Source: Roseiarcus sp050010035
GTDB taxonomy: Bacteria; Pseudomonadota; Alphaproteobacteria; Rhizobiales; Beijerinckiaceae
Direction of reading: 5' to 3'
Assembly: GCA_050010035.1 (NCBI GenBank)
Contig: JBEKLU010000001.1
Location: 62,001-126,000, forward strand
Length of the DNA: 64,000 bases
The first letter of the stretch is position 1, and every line of letters begins with the position of its first letter. Shown one piece after another: positions 16,609-25,078 of this stretch. A program made the position numbers and the translations under genes. The notes beneath the pieces are model-generated. The model was not told where the DNA came from. It made no database searches and worked only from the letters and a program-made list of their open reading frames with translations.

Positions 16609-17853
16609 ATGATTCGGACGGAGCCGCTGCGGCAATGGGTGCTGTGGGCCTTCCTGGCCGTGAGCGCCTTCGCGGCGATCGAGCCCTCGCCCTATGAGTT
16701 CATGTTCGGCGTCGCGGTCCTCGTCTTCGTCGGCGGCGGCTTGCGCTTCGACAAAGCGATGGCGCCGCTCATCGTGACCTTGGCGGTGTGGAACGCGGGA
16801 GGCCTGCTGTCTCTGACGCCGTTCGTCGACGAGCGCGAAAGCGTCACCTTCATCGCGATCACGATTTACATTTCGCTGACGACCATCTTTTTCGCCGCCG
16901 TCGTCGCCGACGCGCCGAGCGAGAGAATGGCGGTCATTCGTTCGGGGTACATGTTCGCCGCGATCCTCGCCGCCACGCTGGGAATTTTCGGCTATTTCGA
17001 CATCGCCGGTCTCGGCCCCTATTTCACGCTCTACGACAATTCGCGCGCGATGGGCCCGTTCAAGGACCCCAATGTTTTCGGGCCGTTCCTCGTGCCGCCG
17101 ATCGTCTGGCTGTGCCAGGACGTTCTCTTGCGCCGCGGCCATTTCGTCGCCGCAACGGCGAAGCTGGTCGTGCTGCTCATCGGCCTGTTCCTCAGCTTCT
17201 CGCGCGGCGCGATGGTGGACGGCGTCGCCTCGCTGGCCATGTTGCTGGGACTGACCTTCTTGACGGCCCCCTCCGCCAGGCTGCGGGGGCGAACCGTCAT
17301 GATCGCGGTCCTCGGCGCGCTTCTGGTGGCGTGCCTGCTGGCGATCGTCCTCGCCATTCCCAACGTCAGGGACATGGCCCTGTCGCGCGCGTCGCTGGCC
17401 CAGGACTACGACGTCGGCGAGGAAGGGCGCTTCGGCAATCAGATTCGTTCGATACCGATGCTTCTCGACCGGCCTTTCGGATTTGGCCCGCTGCGCTTCA
17501 GCCACATCTTTCCGCAAGACCCGCATGAGGTCTTCCTCAGCGCGTTCGCCTCCTTCGGCTGGCTCGGCGGCCTGGCGTTCCTCACGTTCGTCGGCGTCAC
17601 GCTCTATTTGGGCTGGGCGCTGTCGTTTCGACGCTCGCCGCTGCAGCCGCAGATCATCGCGTTGTGGTCGTCGCTGTTCCCGCAAGTCCTGCAAGGCGTG
17701 CAGATCGACACCAGCCATTGGCGGCATCTGTTCCTGATGGTCGGCTGCCTCTACGGTTTCGCGGCCGCGGAGAGAGTCCAGCGAATACGTTGGACGAGCG
17801 CCCCGAACCTGCCGCGAAGGCGGAGCCGAGCCGGCGCCGAAATCGGCGTCTAG
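16609..17853 (+). CDS. O-antigen ligase/Wzy-like polysaccharide polymerase
   Basis: A 414-residue inner-membrane protein with about ten hydrophobic segments and one large periplasmic loop. It belongs to the O-antigen ligase/Wzy superfamily, which joins repeat units on undecaprenyl diphosphate. The loop signature DNSRAMGPFKDPNVFGPFLV (about residues 143-163) and a late PFGFGPLRF/HEVFLSAFASFGWLGG region (about 285-320) with its histidine are typical of exopolysaccharide polymerases. ATG 16609 has AGGAG 12 bases upstream. It closes the polysaccharide operon, and its stop codon overlaps that of the convergent VOC gene. In Caulobacter holdfast loci the matching role is HfsC/HfsI. Confidence 0.85.
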   Translation: MIRTEPLRQWVLWAFLAVSAFAAIEPSPYEFMFGVAVLVFVGGGLRFDKAMAPLIVTLAVWNAGGLLSLTPFVDERESVTFIAITIYISLTTIFFAAVVADAPSERMAVIRSGYMFAAILAATLGIFGYFDIAGLGPYFTLYDNSRAMGPFKDPNVFGPFLVPPIVWLCQDVLLRRGHFVAATAKLVVLLIGLFLSFSRGAMVDGVASLAMLLGLTFLTAPSARLRGRTVMIAVLGALLVACLLAIVLAIPNVRDMALSRASLAQDYDVGEEGRFGNQIRSIPMLLDRPFGFGPLRFSHIFPQDPHEVFLSAFASFGWLGGLAFLTFVGVTLYLGWALSFRRSPLQPQIIALWSSLFPQVLQGVQIDTSHWRHLFLMVGCLYGFAAAERVQRIRWTSAPNLPRRRSRAGAEIGV

Positions 17854-18722
17854 TCGACGCGGACGGGTTCGAAAACGATCGCGGCGCCCATGGCGGCCGC
17901 GCAATCCACCACGAGAGCTTCGCCGCGCGCCTCATGGCGGACCCGGCTGGCCACGAGGACGCGTCGAGCCGCCTCGATGTCGGCGACCGCAATGCGCGCG
18001 AGCGCAATGGGCGGACCATCGGCGCCGATCGCCGATCCGCCATAGCGTTCGGCGAGCGCCGCGCGCGGCGCGCATTCGATGCGCGCGCCGTCGGCTTCGA
18101 TGACGAACCCCGCTCCTTCGCGCCGCGCGGCGCCGGCGCCCAGGAGCCGCGTCAGAAAATCCGTCGCCTCGCCGGGGCTTTCATGCGCGATCGCGAGCCC
18201 CGCGATCCCCTTGGCGCCGTTGGGATGGACCTGCGCCGCGCGGCTCCAGAAATTCTCGGAGAAACGCTGCTGGCAAACGAAGAAGCCGGCTTCGGGAAGC
18301 GCCGGCGAGGCGGCGAAGGCGAGCGAGAACGCGACGTCGACCTCACGCCCGTCGGGCCGGCGCGCCTTGCGGGCGAAATCGAAGCGCGCGAAGTCGCCGA
18401 TCCCGTCGGCCTTGAACTGCCGGCGGTCCGCCTCGGCGTCGCGCGAGCGCATCACCAGCATCGCCAGCCCCTCCCGCCGCTGCAGGAAAGCGCTGACGAA
18501 GCCGGCGAACGAAAAGACGCCGGGCTCGGGCGCTGGCGCCGCGAACCCCTGCCCGAGCCCAATCAGCTCGAGAAAGGCGCCGTCGAACTGGACGATGTGG
18601 TTCTCGGTGCCCCAGGGATGACGGTTGCGCGCCCCGACCTGGAAGCCGAGGCGGCGGTAGAGCTCGGCCTGCGCGGCCAGATCGCGCGCCGGGATGACGA
18701 GGTGGTCGACGGCGCGCGGCAT
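17850..18722 (-). CDS. VOC-family (glyoxalase-like) protein
   Basis: A 290-residue protein with a glyoxalase_3-like N-terminal module: AVDHLVIPARDLAAQAELYRRLGFQVG, HPWGTENHIVQF and FLELIGLG hold the expected metal-ligand His/His/Glu pattern. A second VOC-like half begins near GIAGLAIAHESP. Such proteins are diverse metal-dependent lyases, dioxygenases or isomerases, and the substrate cannot be named. ATG 18722 was chosen over an upstream in-frame start at 18761 that adds only basic residues. It is convergent with the polymerase gene, with a 4-base stop-stop overlap, and is not expected to belong to the polysaccharide operon. Confidence 0.8.
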   Translation of the reverse strand: MPRAVDHLVIPARDLAAQAELYRRLGFQVGARNRHPWGTENHIVQFDGAFLELIGLGQGFAAPAPEPGVFSFAGFVSAFLQRREGLAMLVMRSRDAEADRRQFKADGIGDFARFDFARKARRPDGREVDVAFSLAFAASPALPEAGFFVCQQRFSENFWSRAAQVHPNGAKGIAGLAIAHESPGEATDFLTRLLGAGAARREGAGFVIEADGARIECAPRAALAERYGGSAIGADGPPIALARIAVADIEAARRVLVASRVRHEARGEALVVDCAAAMGAAIVFEPVRVD

Positions 18723-18852
18723 GGTTCCCTGCCCTCGAGAATGCGATCGCCGGGCCCGCAAACCTTGGAGCGGACGCGCGGCGGCGCTTGTGATACTCTA
18801 TCGGCGGATTGAAGTCGCGGCCGACGAGCCCCGATTGTTGGAAGGCGCCGAT

Positions 18853-19443
18853 ATGAACGTCCCTTTCGCTTCCCGCGTCACCAGCGCCGCCGAAGGCCTG
18901 CCGCGCCGCCGTTTCACCGTCGCCGAGGTCGAGGCGATGGTCGCGGCCGGCGTGATGGAGGAGGATGAACGCATCGAATTGATCGGGGGGGAGCTGGTTC
19001 CAATGTCGCCGAAGGGAAATCAGCACGAGGTCGTCAAGACGGCGCTGCTCCGCCGCTGGTATCGCGTGGCCCCTGAGGATTGCGACTTAACGCCGGAAAC
19101 GACGTTCCGACTTTCCGCCGACACCTATCTCGAACCCGATGTCGTCGTCTATCCGCGCGCTTCGGGATTGAGTGGCCTTTCGGGGTCCGGCGTTCTGCTC
19201 GTGGTCGAGATCGCCGATTCCTCGTTGCGCTACGACATGGGGCGCAAAGCCGCGCTCTATGCGAGCTTCGGCGTGCGTGAATTATGGGTGATCGACGCCG
19301 TCAAGCTGACGACCTGCGTCTTCCGCGTCCCCTCGGAGAGCGGCTATGGCGAGACGCTGGATTTTAGCGCCTCGGATCGGCTCGTCCCGCAGTTTGCGCC
19401 CGAAGCCTTCGCCCTGCGCCTCGACGAACTCGAGATTGGCTGA
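18853..19443 (+). CDS. Uma2-family (DUF820) putative restriction-endonuclease-fold protein
   Basis: A 196-residue PD-(D/E)xK-fold protein. RRFTVAEVEAMVAAGVMEEDERIELIGGEL is the standard Uma2 N-terminus (in two pieces), followed by EPDVVVYPR (catalytic Asp), LLVVEIADSSLRYD (catalytic Glu) and GRKAALYASFGVRELWVID. Uma2 proteins are abundant in cyanobacteria and scattered elsewhere; they have a nuclease fold but mostly no proven role. ATG 18853 follows a weak GAAGGCG site. A small antitoxin-like gene lies convergent, 9 bases beyond its end. The pair looks like accessory DNA between housekeeping genes. Confidence 0.85.
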   Translation: MNVPFASRVTSAAEGLPRRRFTVAEVEAMVAAGVMEEDERIELIGGELVPMSPKGNQHEVVKTALLRRWYRVAPEDCDLTPETTFRLSADTYLEPDVVVYPRASGLSGLSGSGVLLVVEIADSSLRYDMGRKAALYASFGVRELWVIDAVKLTTCVFRVPSESGYGETLDFSASDRLVPQFAPEAFALRLDELEIG

Positions 19444-19451
19444 GCGGCGGC

Positions 19452-19664
19452 TCAGGCGCGCTTTCCTCGCAACGCGTCCAGCGCAACCGGCGCTCCGTCG
19501 TCGGCGATCTGCCGACGACGCCGATTCAATTCTTCGAGGAATTCGGGCTTCGCTTCGCCTTCGTCGTCTTCGCTCGCTGCGAGCAGCAGGAGATAATCCG
19601 CCTCGGGCAGCACGGCGAGCCGCTCTCCCGAAGGCGACACGATGATCTGAACGGCCTTGTTCAT
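19452..19664 (-). CDS. Small antitoxin-like protein (Phd/AbrB-like)
   Basis: A 70-residue protein: a short beta-rich N-terminus (VQIIVSPSGERLAVLPEADYLLLL) followed by a charged helical tail rich in Glu and Arg. This layout, with an A-V-L-P-x-x-D-Y-L core, is like the N-terminal DNA-binding half of Phd-type antitoxins. No toxin gene follows it on the same strand; the next gene is the convergent Uma2. It is therefore an orphan antitoxin, or a partner of something outside the usual order. The family assignment is tentative. Confidence 0.5.
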   Translation of the reverse strand: MNKAVQIIVSPSGERLAVLPEADYLLLLAASEDDEGEAKPEFLEELNRRRRQIADDGAPVALDALRGKRA

Positions 19665-19719
19665 CTCACCACTCCGATCGATAAACTTCTCTTCGTTCGA
19701 GGGGCGAGAATCCGGGCGC

Positions 19720-19818
19720 CTTGTAGGCGCGGCCGTCGGCCGCGCTCGTTCGGCTGCGTCGACGCCCGCCGAACGAGGCGCTCACGCGCCGGACGCGGTC
19801 GACGCCCGCGTCTACAAG
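19720..19818. repeat. Palindromic MITE/REP-like element
   Basis: A 99-base element starts CTTGTAGGCGCGGCCGTCGG and ends with the near-exact reverse complement (…CCCGCGTCTACAAG). The arms match at about 24 of 28 positions. A second, nested hairpin is inside (GCTCGTTCGGC / GCCGAACGAGGC). It contains no gene and lies 15 bases past the aminotransferase stop codon. It may be a small non-autonomous element or a structured transcript end. Confidence 0.6.
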
Positions 19819-19833
19819 AGACCGGCGCCCCGC

Positions 19834-21051
19834 TCACGCCGGCTTCTTCAGCTTCACCACGTTGTGCAGCGTCGCGTCCGCGCCCTCGAAGAAACGCCTG
19901 ACGCCGCGCGCGGCTTGGCGGATGCGCTGCTCGTTCTCGACCAGCGCGAGGCGCACGTAGTCGTCGCCGTGCTCGCCGAAGCCGACGCCCGGCGCCACCG
20001 CGACGTCCGCCTTCTCGATCAGCAGCTTGGAGAATTCCAAGCTGCCGAGATGGCGGAATTTTTCCGGCACCCGCGTCCACGCGAACATCGAAGCGCGCGG
20101 CGGCTCGATCGGCCAGCCGGCGGCGGCGAAGCTCTCCACCATCACGTCGCGCCGGCGCTTATAGGTCGCGCGCATCTCCTTGATGCAGTCGTCGGGGCCG
20201 TTGAGCGCCGCCGCCGCCGCCACCTGGATCGGCGTGTAGGCGCCGTAGTCGAGGTAGGACTTGACGCGCCCCAGCGCGGCGATCAGCCGCTCGTTGCCGA
20301 CCGCGAAGCCCATGCGCCAGCCGGCCATCGAGAAGGTCTTCGACATCGAGGTGAACTCGACCGCGACGTCGAAGGCGCCGGGCGCCTGCAGCACCGAGGG
20401 CGGCGGATCGCCGTCGAAGAACACTTCGGCGTAGGCGAGATCGGAAAGGACGAAGATCTCGTGCTTCTTGGCGAACAGAACGAGGTCCTTGTAGAAGTCG
20501 AGCGAGGCGACCATCGCCGTCGGATTGGAGGGATAGCAGACGACCACCGCGATCGGCTTGGGGATCGAATGAACGAGCGCGCGCTCCATCGCGACGAAGA
20601 AGTCGGGCGTCGGCTCGGCGGGCACCGAGCGGATCACGCCGCCGGCGATCAGGAATCCGAAGGCGTGAATGGGATAGGAGGGATTGGGGACGAGCACGAC
20701 GTCGCCGGGCGCGGTGATCGCCTGCGCCATGTTGGCGAAGCCCTCCTTCGAGCCGAGCGTGGCGACGACCTGGGTTTCGGGATTGAGCTTGACGCCGAAA
20801 CGGCGCCCGTAATAGCCCGCTTGCGCGCGCCTCAGGCCGGGGATGCCCTTGGAGGCCGAATAGCGATCGGTGCGCGGCTTGCCCACCGTCTCGACCAATT
20901 TGTCGATGACGTGCTTGGGCGCCGGCAGGTCCGGATTGCCCATGCCGAGATCGACGATGTCCGCCCCGGCGGCGCGGGCCTTGGCCTTGAGCTTGTTGAC
21001 CTGCTCGAAGACGTAAGGCGGCAGGCGCCGCACGCTGTGGAATTCGGGCAT
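19834..21051 (-). CDS. PLP-dependent aminotransferase class I/II (AlaC/DapL-like)
   Basis: A 405-residue fold-type I aminotransferase. Signature pieces are DIVDLGMGNPDLPAP, RYSASKGIPGLRRA, a CYPSNPTA motif, the lysine-bearing SMSKTFSMAGWRMGF (PLP Schiff base) and VRLALVENEQRIRQA. The C-terminal region and GNPDL opening match proteins annotated as glutamate-pyruvate (AlaC) or LL-diaminopimelate-type aminotransferases in alphaproteobacteria, where homoserine dehydrogenase is often the neighbour, though not here. The likely role is amino-group transfer to pyruvate or another 2-oxo acid in amino acid synthesis. ATG 21051 is the natural start. Confidence 0.87.
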   Translation of the reverse strand: MPEFHSVRRLPPYVFEQVNKLKAKARAAGADIVDLGMGNPDLPAPKHVIDKLVETVGKPRTDRYSASKGIPGLRRAQAGYYGRRFGVKLNPETQVVATLGSKEGFANMAQAITAPGDVVLVPNPSYPIHAFGFLIAGGVIRSVPAEPTPDFFVAMERALVHSIPKPIAVVVCYPSNPTAMVASLDFYKDLVLFAKKHEIFVLSDLAYAEVFFDGDPPPSVLQAPGAFDVAVEFTSMSKTFSMAGWRMGFAVGNERLIAALGRVKSYLDYGAYTPIQVAAAAALNGPDDCIKEMRATYKRRRDVMVESFAAAGWPIEPPRASMFAWTRVPEKFRHLGSLEFSKLLIEKADVAVAPGVGFGEHGDDYVRLALVENEQRIRQAARGVRRFFEGADATLHNVVKLKKPA

Positions 21052-21134
21052 CGCGAAGAGTTCCCTTTCTCGACCGCCCGCGGCGAAGCCGGGGCGTCGA
21101 TCCTGTTAGCATCGCCGAGAAGCGCGCCGCAAAC

Positions 21135-21590
21135 CTAAAACGTCGGGATGGGGCCGCTCCTGGCCGGCTTGTCCCGCGATTTGGCCTTTTTCGCGGCCGC
21201 GGCCTGGGCCACGGCCTTGGCCGAGGGCGCAAAGGCGGCGCGCAAGGCGTCGTGGCGCTTGGCCACGGCTTCGAGATCGCCGTCCATCGCTTCCAATTCC
21301 TTGGCCGTCTTGATCTTCCCCGGCGGCTCGGGAGGCGTCGTGAACGCCGGGATCGACTCTGGCTCTTGCGGCGGGCGCGATTGCTGCACGAAATCGGGCG
21401 GCGGAGCGACGTCGGTGGCGAGCCCGGCGCCCTTCATCAGCGATCTCAAGGGCGAATCCGGCGACGCCTCCTGAGCGCGCGCGGGCACAGCCGCGAGCGC
21501 CGCGAGGAGCGTCGCGACGAGGATCAACGGCGCCGTCCGCGCGCCTTCGCGTCCTGGTCGGGGCATCATCGCGAGATCGCCGAAATCCAT
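21135..21590 (-). CDS. Hypothetical secreted proline-rich protein
   Basis: A 151-residue product with a signal peptide (hydrophobic APLILVATLLAALAAV, cleavage near ARAQE at about residue 40). The mature part is proline- and charge-rich (PPPDFVQQSRPPQEPES), followed by an alanine/lysine-rich helical tail. No family was recognised. The true start may be ATG 21569 or 21566, just before MPRPGREG; no clear ribosome site decides. It is divergent from the PHB synthase gene. Function unknown. Confidence 0.55.
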   Translation of the reverse strand: MDFGDLAMMPRPGREGARTAPLILVATLLAALAAVPARAQEASPDSPLRSLMKGAGLATDVAPPPDFVQQSRPPQEPESIPAFTTPPEPPGKIKTAKELEAMDGDLEAVAKRHDALRAAFAPSAKAVAQAAAAKKAKSRDKPARSGPIPTF

Positions 21591-21774
21591 GTTTCCGATG
21601 TCCCTCGGCCGGCGCCCGAGCCAGCGCGTCTCGCCTCCGCCGTCATGCCCGCATCGGTCGCGCGATCACGTCCGCGGACCGCCATGACGACGCATTCTTT
21701 CCGCGCCGCGAACGACTCGCTGGCGTCACGAAGACGAACTAACCTATAGCTTCGAGTGAGGCTAGCGGCGTATT

Positions 21775-23892
21775 ATGTCGGAAACGGGACTTAATACGCG
21801 AGCGCGCCGCGCGGGGAAACGCATGCCGAGGAAAACACCGGACCGTCCAGCCAAACGGAGGCGCGAGCGTCCGCTGCTGCGCGCCGCGACGAACGACCGG
21901 CTCGCGTCGCCGGCGGTGAAGCCAGCCCCCGACAAAGCCGAAGAGCCCGCCGCCGCGCCGCGGATCGCGCGACGCCCGAAGGCCGCGCCGGCGAGCGCGC
22001 CGCCGCCTCCTGCGCCGAGCGAACCCGCCTCGCCGCCGCGCGAGGCCAAGGACGCGACCCCGCCGAAACAGGACACCGAGCCCGCGCGGCCAGACGCCGG
22101 CGCGAAAGAGCGTCGCGAGACGCCGCTGCCGAATTTCGAGGCGCTGTCGCGCAACGTCGCCCGCTTCATCGAGGAAGGCGGCAAAGTGCTCGCCGCCTAT
22201 CTCAAGCCGCGCGAGACAGGCGAGGCCCAGGCCGAGCCCAGCGGAGAAATCGCCGAGATCGCGACGGCGCTCGGCCGCGTCGCGGAATATTACGCCTCGG
22301 ACGCGCAGCGCGCCTTCGAGGCGCAGGCGGCGCTGTCGACCCGGTTCGTCGATCTCTGGGCGACGACGCTGCGCCGGCTGCACGGCGAGGACGCCGCGCC
22401 GGTCGCCGCGCCCGAGGCGGGCGACAAGCGCTTCGCCGATCCGGAGTGGCGCTCGAACCCCTATTTCGACTTTCTCAAACAGGCCTATGTCCTGACGACA
22501 CGCTGGGCCGACGACCTCGTCAGGCGGGCCGAGGACATCGATCCGCACACGCGCGACAAGGCGCAATTCTACCTGCGCCAGGTGACGAGCGCGCTGTCGC
22601 CGTCGAATTTCCTCGCCACCAACCCCGAAGTGCTGCGCACGACGCTCGCCGAGAGCGGCGAGAATCTGGTGCGCGGGCTGCGCATGATGGCCGAGGACAT
22701 CGCCGCCGGGCGCGGCAGCCTGCGCATCCGTCAGTCCGACGCGAGGAAGTTCCAGCTCGGCGTCAATCTCGCCGCGACGCCCGGCAAGGTGATCTACCGC
22801 AACGAATTGATCGAACTCATCCAGTACGCGCCGACCACGCCGAGCGTCGCCAAGCGCCCGCTGCTGATCGTGCCGCCGTGGATCAACAAGTTCTACGTGC
22901 TCGACCTCAATCCGGAAAAATCCTTCGTCCGCTGGGCGGTGGCGCAGGGCCTGACGGTGTTCGTCGTCTCCTGGGTAAATCCCGACGAGCGCCACGCGGA
23001 GAAGGGATTCGAAGCCTATATGCGCGAGGGAATTTTCGCGGCGCTCGACGCGATCGAGGCCGCGACGGGCGAGCGCGACGTCGCCGCGATCGGCTATTGC
23101 GTCGGCGGCACGCTGCTGGCGATCACGCTCGCCTTCATGGCGGAGATCGGCGACAAGCGCATTTCCAGAGCGACGTTCTTCACCACCCAGGTCGACTTCA
23201 CCGACGCCGGCGATCTGAAGGTCTTCGTCGACGCCGAGCAGCTCAAGACGATCGAGCGGAAGATGGCCGAGACCGGCTATCTCGAGGGCGCGCACATGGC
23301 CAACGCCTTCAACATGCTCCGGCCCAACGATCTCATCTGGTCCTATTTCGTCAACAACTACCTCAAGGGTAAGGAGCCGATGCCGTTCGACCTCCTGGTC
23401 TGGAACGCCGACTCGACGCGCATGCCCGCCGCCAATCACCGCTTCTACCTGCGCCACTGCTATCTTCAGAACGACCTGACGCAGGGCCGCGTGACGATCG
23501 AGGGCAGACGAATCGACCTTTCCAAGGTGACGATCCCTGTCTACGAACTGGCGACGCGCGAAGACCATATCGCGCCGGCGAAATCCGTCTTCACCGGCGC
23601 CAAGTTCTTCGGCGGGCCGGTGCGCTACGTGCTCGCCGGCTCGGGCCATATCGCCGGGGTGGTCAATCCCGCCGACAAGCCGAAATATCAATATTGGACC
23701 GGCGGGCCGCCGAGCGGCGCCTTCGATGCCTGGCTCGACGCCGCCACCGAGAACCCCGGCTCGTGGTGGGTCGACTGGATCGAATGGATCAAGGCGCAGG
23801 CCGCCGAACAAGTCGCGCCGCGCGAGCCGGGCGCGGGCAAGCTGAAGCCGCTCTGCGACGCGCCGGGGGAGTATGTGCGGGTGAGGGTGTAG
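21775..23892 (+). CDS. phaC: Class I poly(3-hydroxyalkanoate) synthase
   Basis: A 705-residue enzyme that polymerises (R)-3-hydroxybutyryl-CoA into PHB at the granule surface. The alpha/beta-hydrolase core has the lipase-box cysteine in GYCVGG (Cys442), Asp597 in REDHIAP and His625 in GSGHIAG, a complete triad. PhaC_N begins near FADPEWRSNPYFDFLKQAY (about residue 220). The protein is some 100 residues longer than usual because of an N-terminal Arg/Pro/Ala-rich, probably disordered extension (about residues 1-115). A shorter product from an internal start is possible, but no better ribosome site was seen. No phaA, phaB or phasin gene is adjacent. Confidence 0.95.
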   Translation: MSETGLNTRARRAGKRMPRKTPDRPAKRRRERPLLRAATNDRLASPAVKPAPDKAEEPAAAPRIARRPKAAPASAPPPPAPSEPASPPREAKDATPPKQDTEPARPDAGAKERRETPLPNFEALSRNVARFIEEGGKVLAAYLKPRETGEAQAEPSGEIAEIATALGRVAEYYASDAQRAFEAQAALSTRFVDLWATTLRRLHGEDAAPVAAPEAGDKRFADPEWRSNPYFDFLKQAYVLTTRWADDLVRRAEDIDPHTRDKAQFYLRQVTSALSPSNFLATNPEVLRTTLAESGENLVRGLRMMAEDIAAGRGSLRIRQSDARKFQLGVNLAATPGKVIYRNELIELIQYAPTTPSVAKRPLLIVPPWINKFYVLDLNPEKSFVRWAVAQGLTVFVVSWVNPDERHAEKGFEAYMREGIFAALDAIEAATGERDVAAIGYCVGGTLLAITLAFMAEIGDKRISRATFFTTQVDFTDAGDLKVFVDAEQLKTIERKMAETGYLEGAHMANAFNMLRPNDLIWSYFVNNYLKGKEPMPFDLLVWNADSTRMPAANHRFYLRHCYLQNDLTQGRVTIEGRRIDLSKVTIPVYELATREDHIAPAKSVFTGAKFFGGPVRYVLAGSGHIAGVVNPADKPKYQYWTGGPPSGAFDAWLDAATENPGSWWVDWIEWIKAQAAEQVAPREPGAGKLKPLCDAPGEYVRVRV

Positions 23893-23942
23893 AGAGCGGG
23901 CGACCGTTATCGAACGCCGGCACGAATTCTTGGAGGCATGGC

Positions 23943-24188
23943 ATGCCCTTTTCGATCGCTCGGCGTAGCCCCGCCGCCATAGACGTGCAGTGCGACGCCG
24001 CGGTCCTGCGAGTCACGCTGGCGGACGGGCGCGAGATTTCGGCGCCGATCGAATGGTTTCCCCGCCTGCGCGACGCGACGCCCGCTCAACGCGCGCATTG
24101 GCGACTGATCGGCCGCGGCGAAGGCATTCATTGGCAGGATCTCGACGAAGACGTCTCGGTCAACGCGCTGCTGGGATTGCCTTCGTAG
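23943..24188 (+). CDS. DUF2442 protein
   Basis: An 81-residue protein with the DUF2442 core: LRVTLADGREISAPIEWFPRL, then GEGIHWQDLDEDVSVNALLG. DUF2442 proteins are small and often paired with DUF4160; several are predicted toxin-antitoxin components, but none is firmly characterised. ATG 23943 lies 8 bases after GGAGG. It stands alone here, with no DUF4160 gene beside it; a DUF4160-DUF2442 pair occurs 0.9 kb downstream. Confidence 0.8.
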   Translation: MPFSIARRSPAAIDVQCDAAVLRVTLADGREISAPIEWFPRLRDATPAQRAHWRLIGRGEGIHWQDLDEDVSVNALLGLPS

Positions 24189-24587
24189 GGGCTTGCGCCA
24201 GCCAAATTGAATGGGCGCGGACCCCTTCCCCCCTCGCGGCGGAAGGTGGCGCGCGGAGCGCGCCGGATGAAGGGGGGCGCGCGAAGCGCGACGGCTTCGA
24301 TGAGCACTGGACATTTTGCGATAGCATGGCGAATCTGCGCAACTGTCGGTTCACGCATTGCAATTGCTTCGCGCGTCGAACGTACAGAGCCGCCGCGCCA
24401 TAGCTCGTCGAAAAACGGGCGTCTTTCGACGCCCGATGGCGCGCCCCCTCATCCGGCCGGCTCCGCCGGCCACCCCGCAAGGGCGGAAGGGGCGCGCGCC
24501 CTTGCGATTTGGCTGACGCGGGCGACGAGGCGGGTTTGCCGAGTTCGAGCGCGACCTTATCGGCGCCGGCGAGCGAGACAGCCCGGC
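24189..24587. repeat. Intergenic stretch with two REP-like palindromes in opposite orientation
   Basis: No convincing gene is seen. Two copies of a CCTTCCCCCC…GGCGGAAG…CCGGATGAAGGGG-type repeat lie at about 24216-24290 and, inverted, at about 24439-24501. They belong to the same family as those at 44606, 48141 and 55482. A minus-strand hairpin terminator is between them. Confidence 0.6.
24411..24435 (-). terminator. Rho-independent terminator for the DUF3658 gene
   Basis: Read on the minus strand it is CGGGCGTC-GAAA-GACGCCCG followed by TTTTT: a perfect 8-base stem, a four-base loop and a T run. It lies about 150 bases beyond the DUF3658 stop codon. Confidence 0.65.
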
Positions 24588-24821
24588 TCATCGCCCCTCG
24601 TCGGCGGGCAATCGAACCTCGCTGAATCGGGGACGGGTGACATCGCCCTTCGCCTCGAGGCGTCCGCGAGCGACCAAGTCGCGAACGCGCGCGACGACGG
24701 CTTCGAGCCGGTCGTCGGTTGGCGCGACGTCGCATTCTTGCATCGTCTGCGCGGCGATCCTCGCGACCTTTTGCCATTCCTTGCGCGCGTGCGACAAAAT
24801 GATCGCGTCGAGATCGTTCAT
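24588..24821 (-). CDS. DUF3658-like small protein
   Basis: A 77-residue protein that is largely alpha-helical, with LSHARKEWQKVARIAAQTM, TDDRLEAVVARVRDLVARGRLEAKGDV and a closing FSEVRLP. This resembles the DUF3658 domain, a short module of unknown function. ATG 24821 is preceded by AGAAGGGG. The frame remains open upstream to 25085, but those residues are low-complexity and overlap the DUF4160 gene's promoter region. It ends at the terminator at 24411-24435. Confidence 0.65.
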   Translation of the reverse strand: MNDLDAIILSHARKEWQKVARIAAQTMQECDVAPTDDRLEAVVARVRDLVARGRLEAKGDVTRPRFSEVRLPADEGR

Positions 24822-25078
24822 TTCGCGCGCCCCTTCTCTAGCCTCGGCTCGGCCAACCCTCCGTTCGGGCGAAACCTGCTCCGCCGCCTTCGACGCGAGG
24901 GCGGGCTGGCGTGAACCGAACCCGCGAGCGGTTTCGACCATACACGGCTTTCGTCCTGGACGCGCGGCCCCGCCCTCGCTGTGCAAGAGCTGGAACCGCA
25001 TGACCCGTGGTTCGGATATTTCAACCACTTTCCGCTCTTTCCGAGTTCCAAATCGCTTGGGTTTCCGCATACTGCGCC

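Noticed and set aside
24160..24914. Several frames on both strands through the REP-rich region
   Set aside because: They are made of palindromic repeat sequence and disagree with each other; only DUF3658 at 24588-24821 has a domain-like pattern.
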